This document shows positions 6,295 through 6,441 of a stretch of DNA of 6,441 bases, piece after piece. The stretch is from NCBI GenBank assembly GCA_025455285.1, contig JALOMU010000100.1, positions 1-6,441 on the forward strand, read 5' to 3'. The stretch's first letter is position 1, and each line of letters starts with the position of its first letter. Both the position numbers and the translations under genes were made by a program. The notes beneath the pieces were generated by a model. That model did not search any database and was not told the DNA's origin. It saw only the letters and a list, made by a program, of their open reading frames with translations. Origin of the DNA: Flavihumibacter sp. (lineage in GTDB: Bacteria; Bacteroidota; Bacteroidia; Chitinophagales; Chitinophagaceae).

Positions 6295-6441
6295 ATGAAA
6301 AAGAAGGGATGGAAAGTGTGGGTCGGGGATTATCTGCATTTTTCCAAAAAGGAACGAATCGGGATATTGATTTTATTGGCTGTTATGCTGGCTATTAAAG
6401 TGGTACCCTATTATTGGTCTGCAACTACTCCGCCTCCGGTT
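6295..6441 (+). CDS. N-terminal fragment of a membrane-anchored protein, probably a helix-hairpin-helix (ComEA-like) protein; 3' end outside window
   Basis: ATG 6295 opens a frame of 49 codons that runs to the window edge without a stop. A basic, aromatic start (MKKKGWKVWVGDYLHFSKKER) precedes one hydrophobic helix at about residues 22-40 (IGILILLAVMLAIKVVPYY), followed by a Pro/Thr-rich stretch (ATTPPPV). This fits a cytoplasmic positive N-terminus, a single membrane anchor and an outward-facing rest. The DYL-FSKKERIGI pattern before the helix resembles the N-terminus of Bacteroidota helix-hairpin-helix (ComEA-type) proteins, which bind DNA at the cell surface. The helix-hairpin-helix itself would be downstream of the window, so the name is a guess from the anchor segment. 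It starts 50 bp after the MBL gene. Confidence 0.6.
   Translation, partial: MKKKGWKVWVGDYLHFSKKERIGILILLAVMLAIKVVPYYWSATTPPPV

Overview
The window looks like ordinary chromosomal core sequence from a member of the Bacteroidota, most likely of the Chitinophagaceae/Sphingobacteriia type. The reasons are a fused LpxC-FabZ protein in an HD-lpxD-lpxC/fabZ gene order, an intact PorX (REC-PglZ) regulator of the type IX secretion system, start regions without clear Shine-Dalgarno sequences, and exact TAnnTTTG boxes, the Bacteroidota -7 promoter element, a short way upstream of five of the six gene starts visible inside the window. I see no mobile element, tRNA, rRNA, CRISPR array or prophage.

Layout: two gene groups are transcribed divergently from an 80-bp gap at 3473-3552. 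The left group (minus strand, read right to left) is an HD-domain phosphohydrolase, lpxD and lpxC-fabZ. The last of these runs off the left edge just as it reaches the FabZ catalytic motif. The two Lpx proteins make lipid A precursors, and FabZ dehydrates 3-hydroxyacyl-ACP, which competes for the LpxA/LpxD acyl donor. The right group (plus strand) is porX, a 101-residue conserved-looking hypothetical protein, a PhnP-like metallo-beta-lactamase-fold hydrolase, and the first 49 codons of a membrane-anchored protein that resembles the N-terminus of Bacteroidota helix-hairpin-helix (ComEA-like) proteins.

How they may work together: the left group supplies the outer-membrane lipid anchor. PorX controls the type IX secretion system, whose cargo is attached to LPS in some Bacteroidota, so the back-to-back arrangement is suggestive, but co-regulation is inference. 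The most unusual local details are three. The MBL-fold gene has no ATG/GTG/TTG codon ahead of its conserved first strand. The porX promoter box ends only 5 nt before its start codon, which predicts a nearly leaderless mRNA. The two divergent -7 boxes are 19 bp apart, so each lies where the other promoter's -33 element would be, with a small inverted repeat centred on one of them. I found no clearly new biological system.
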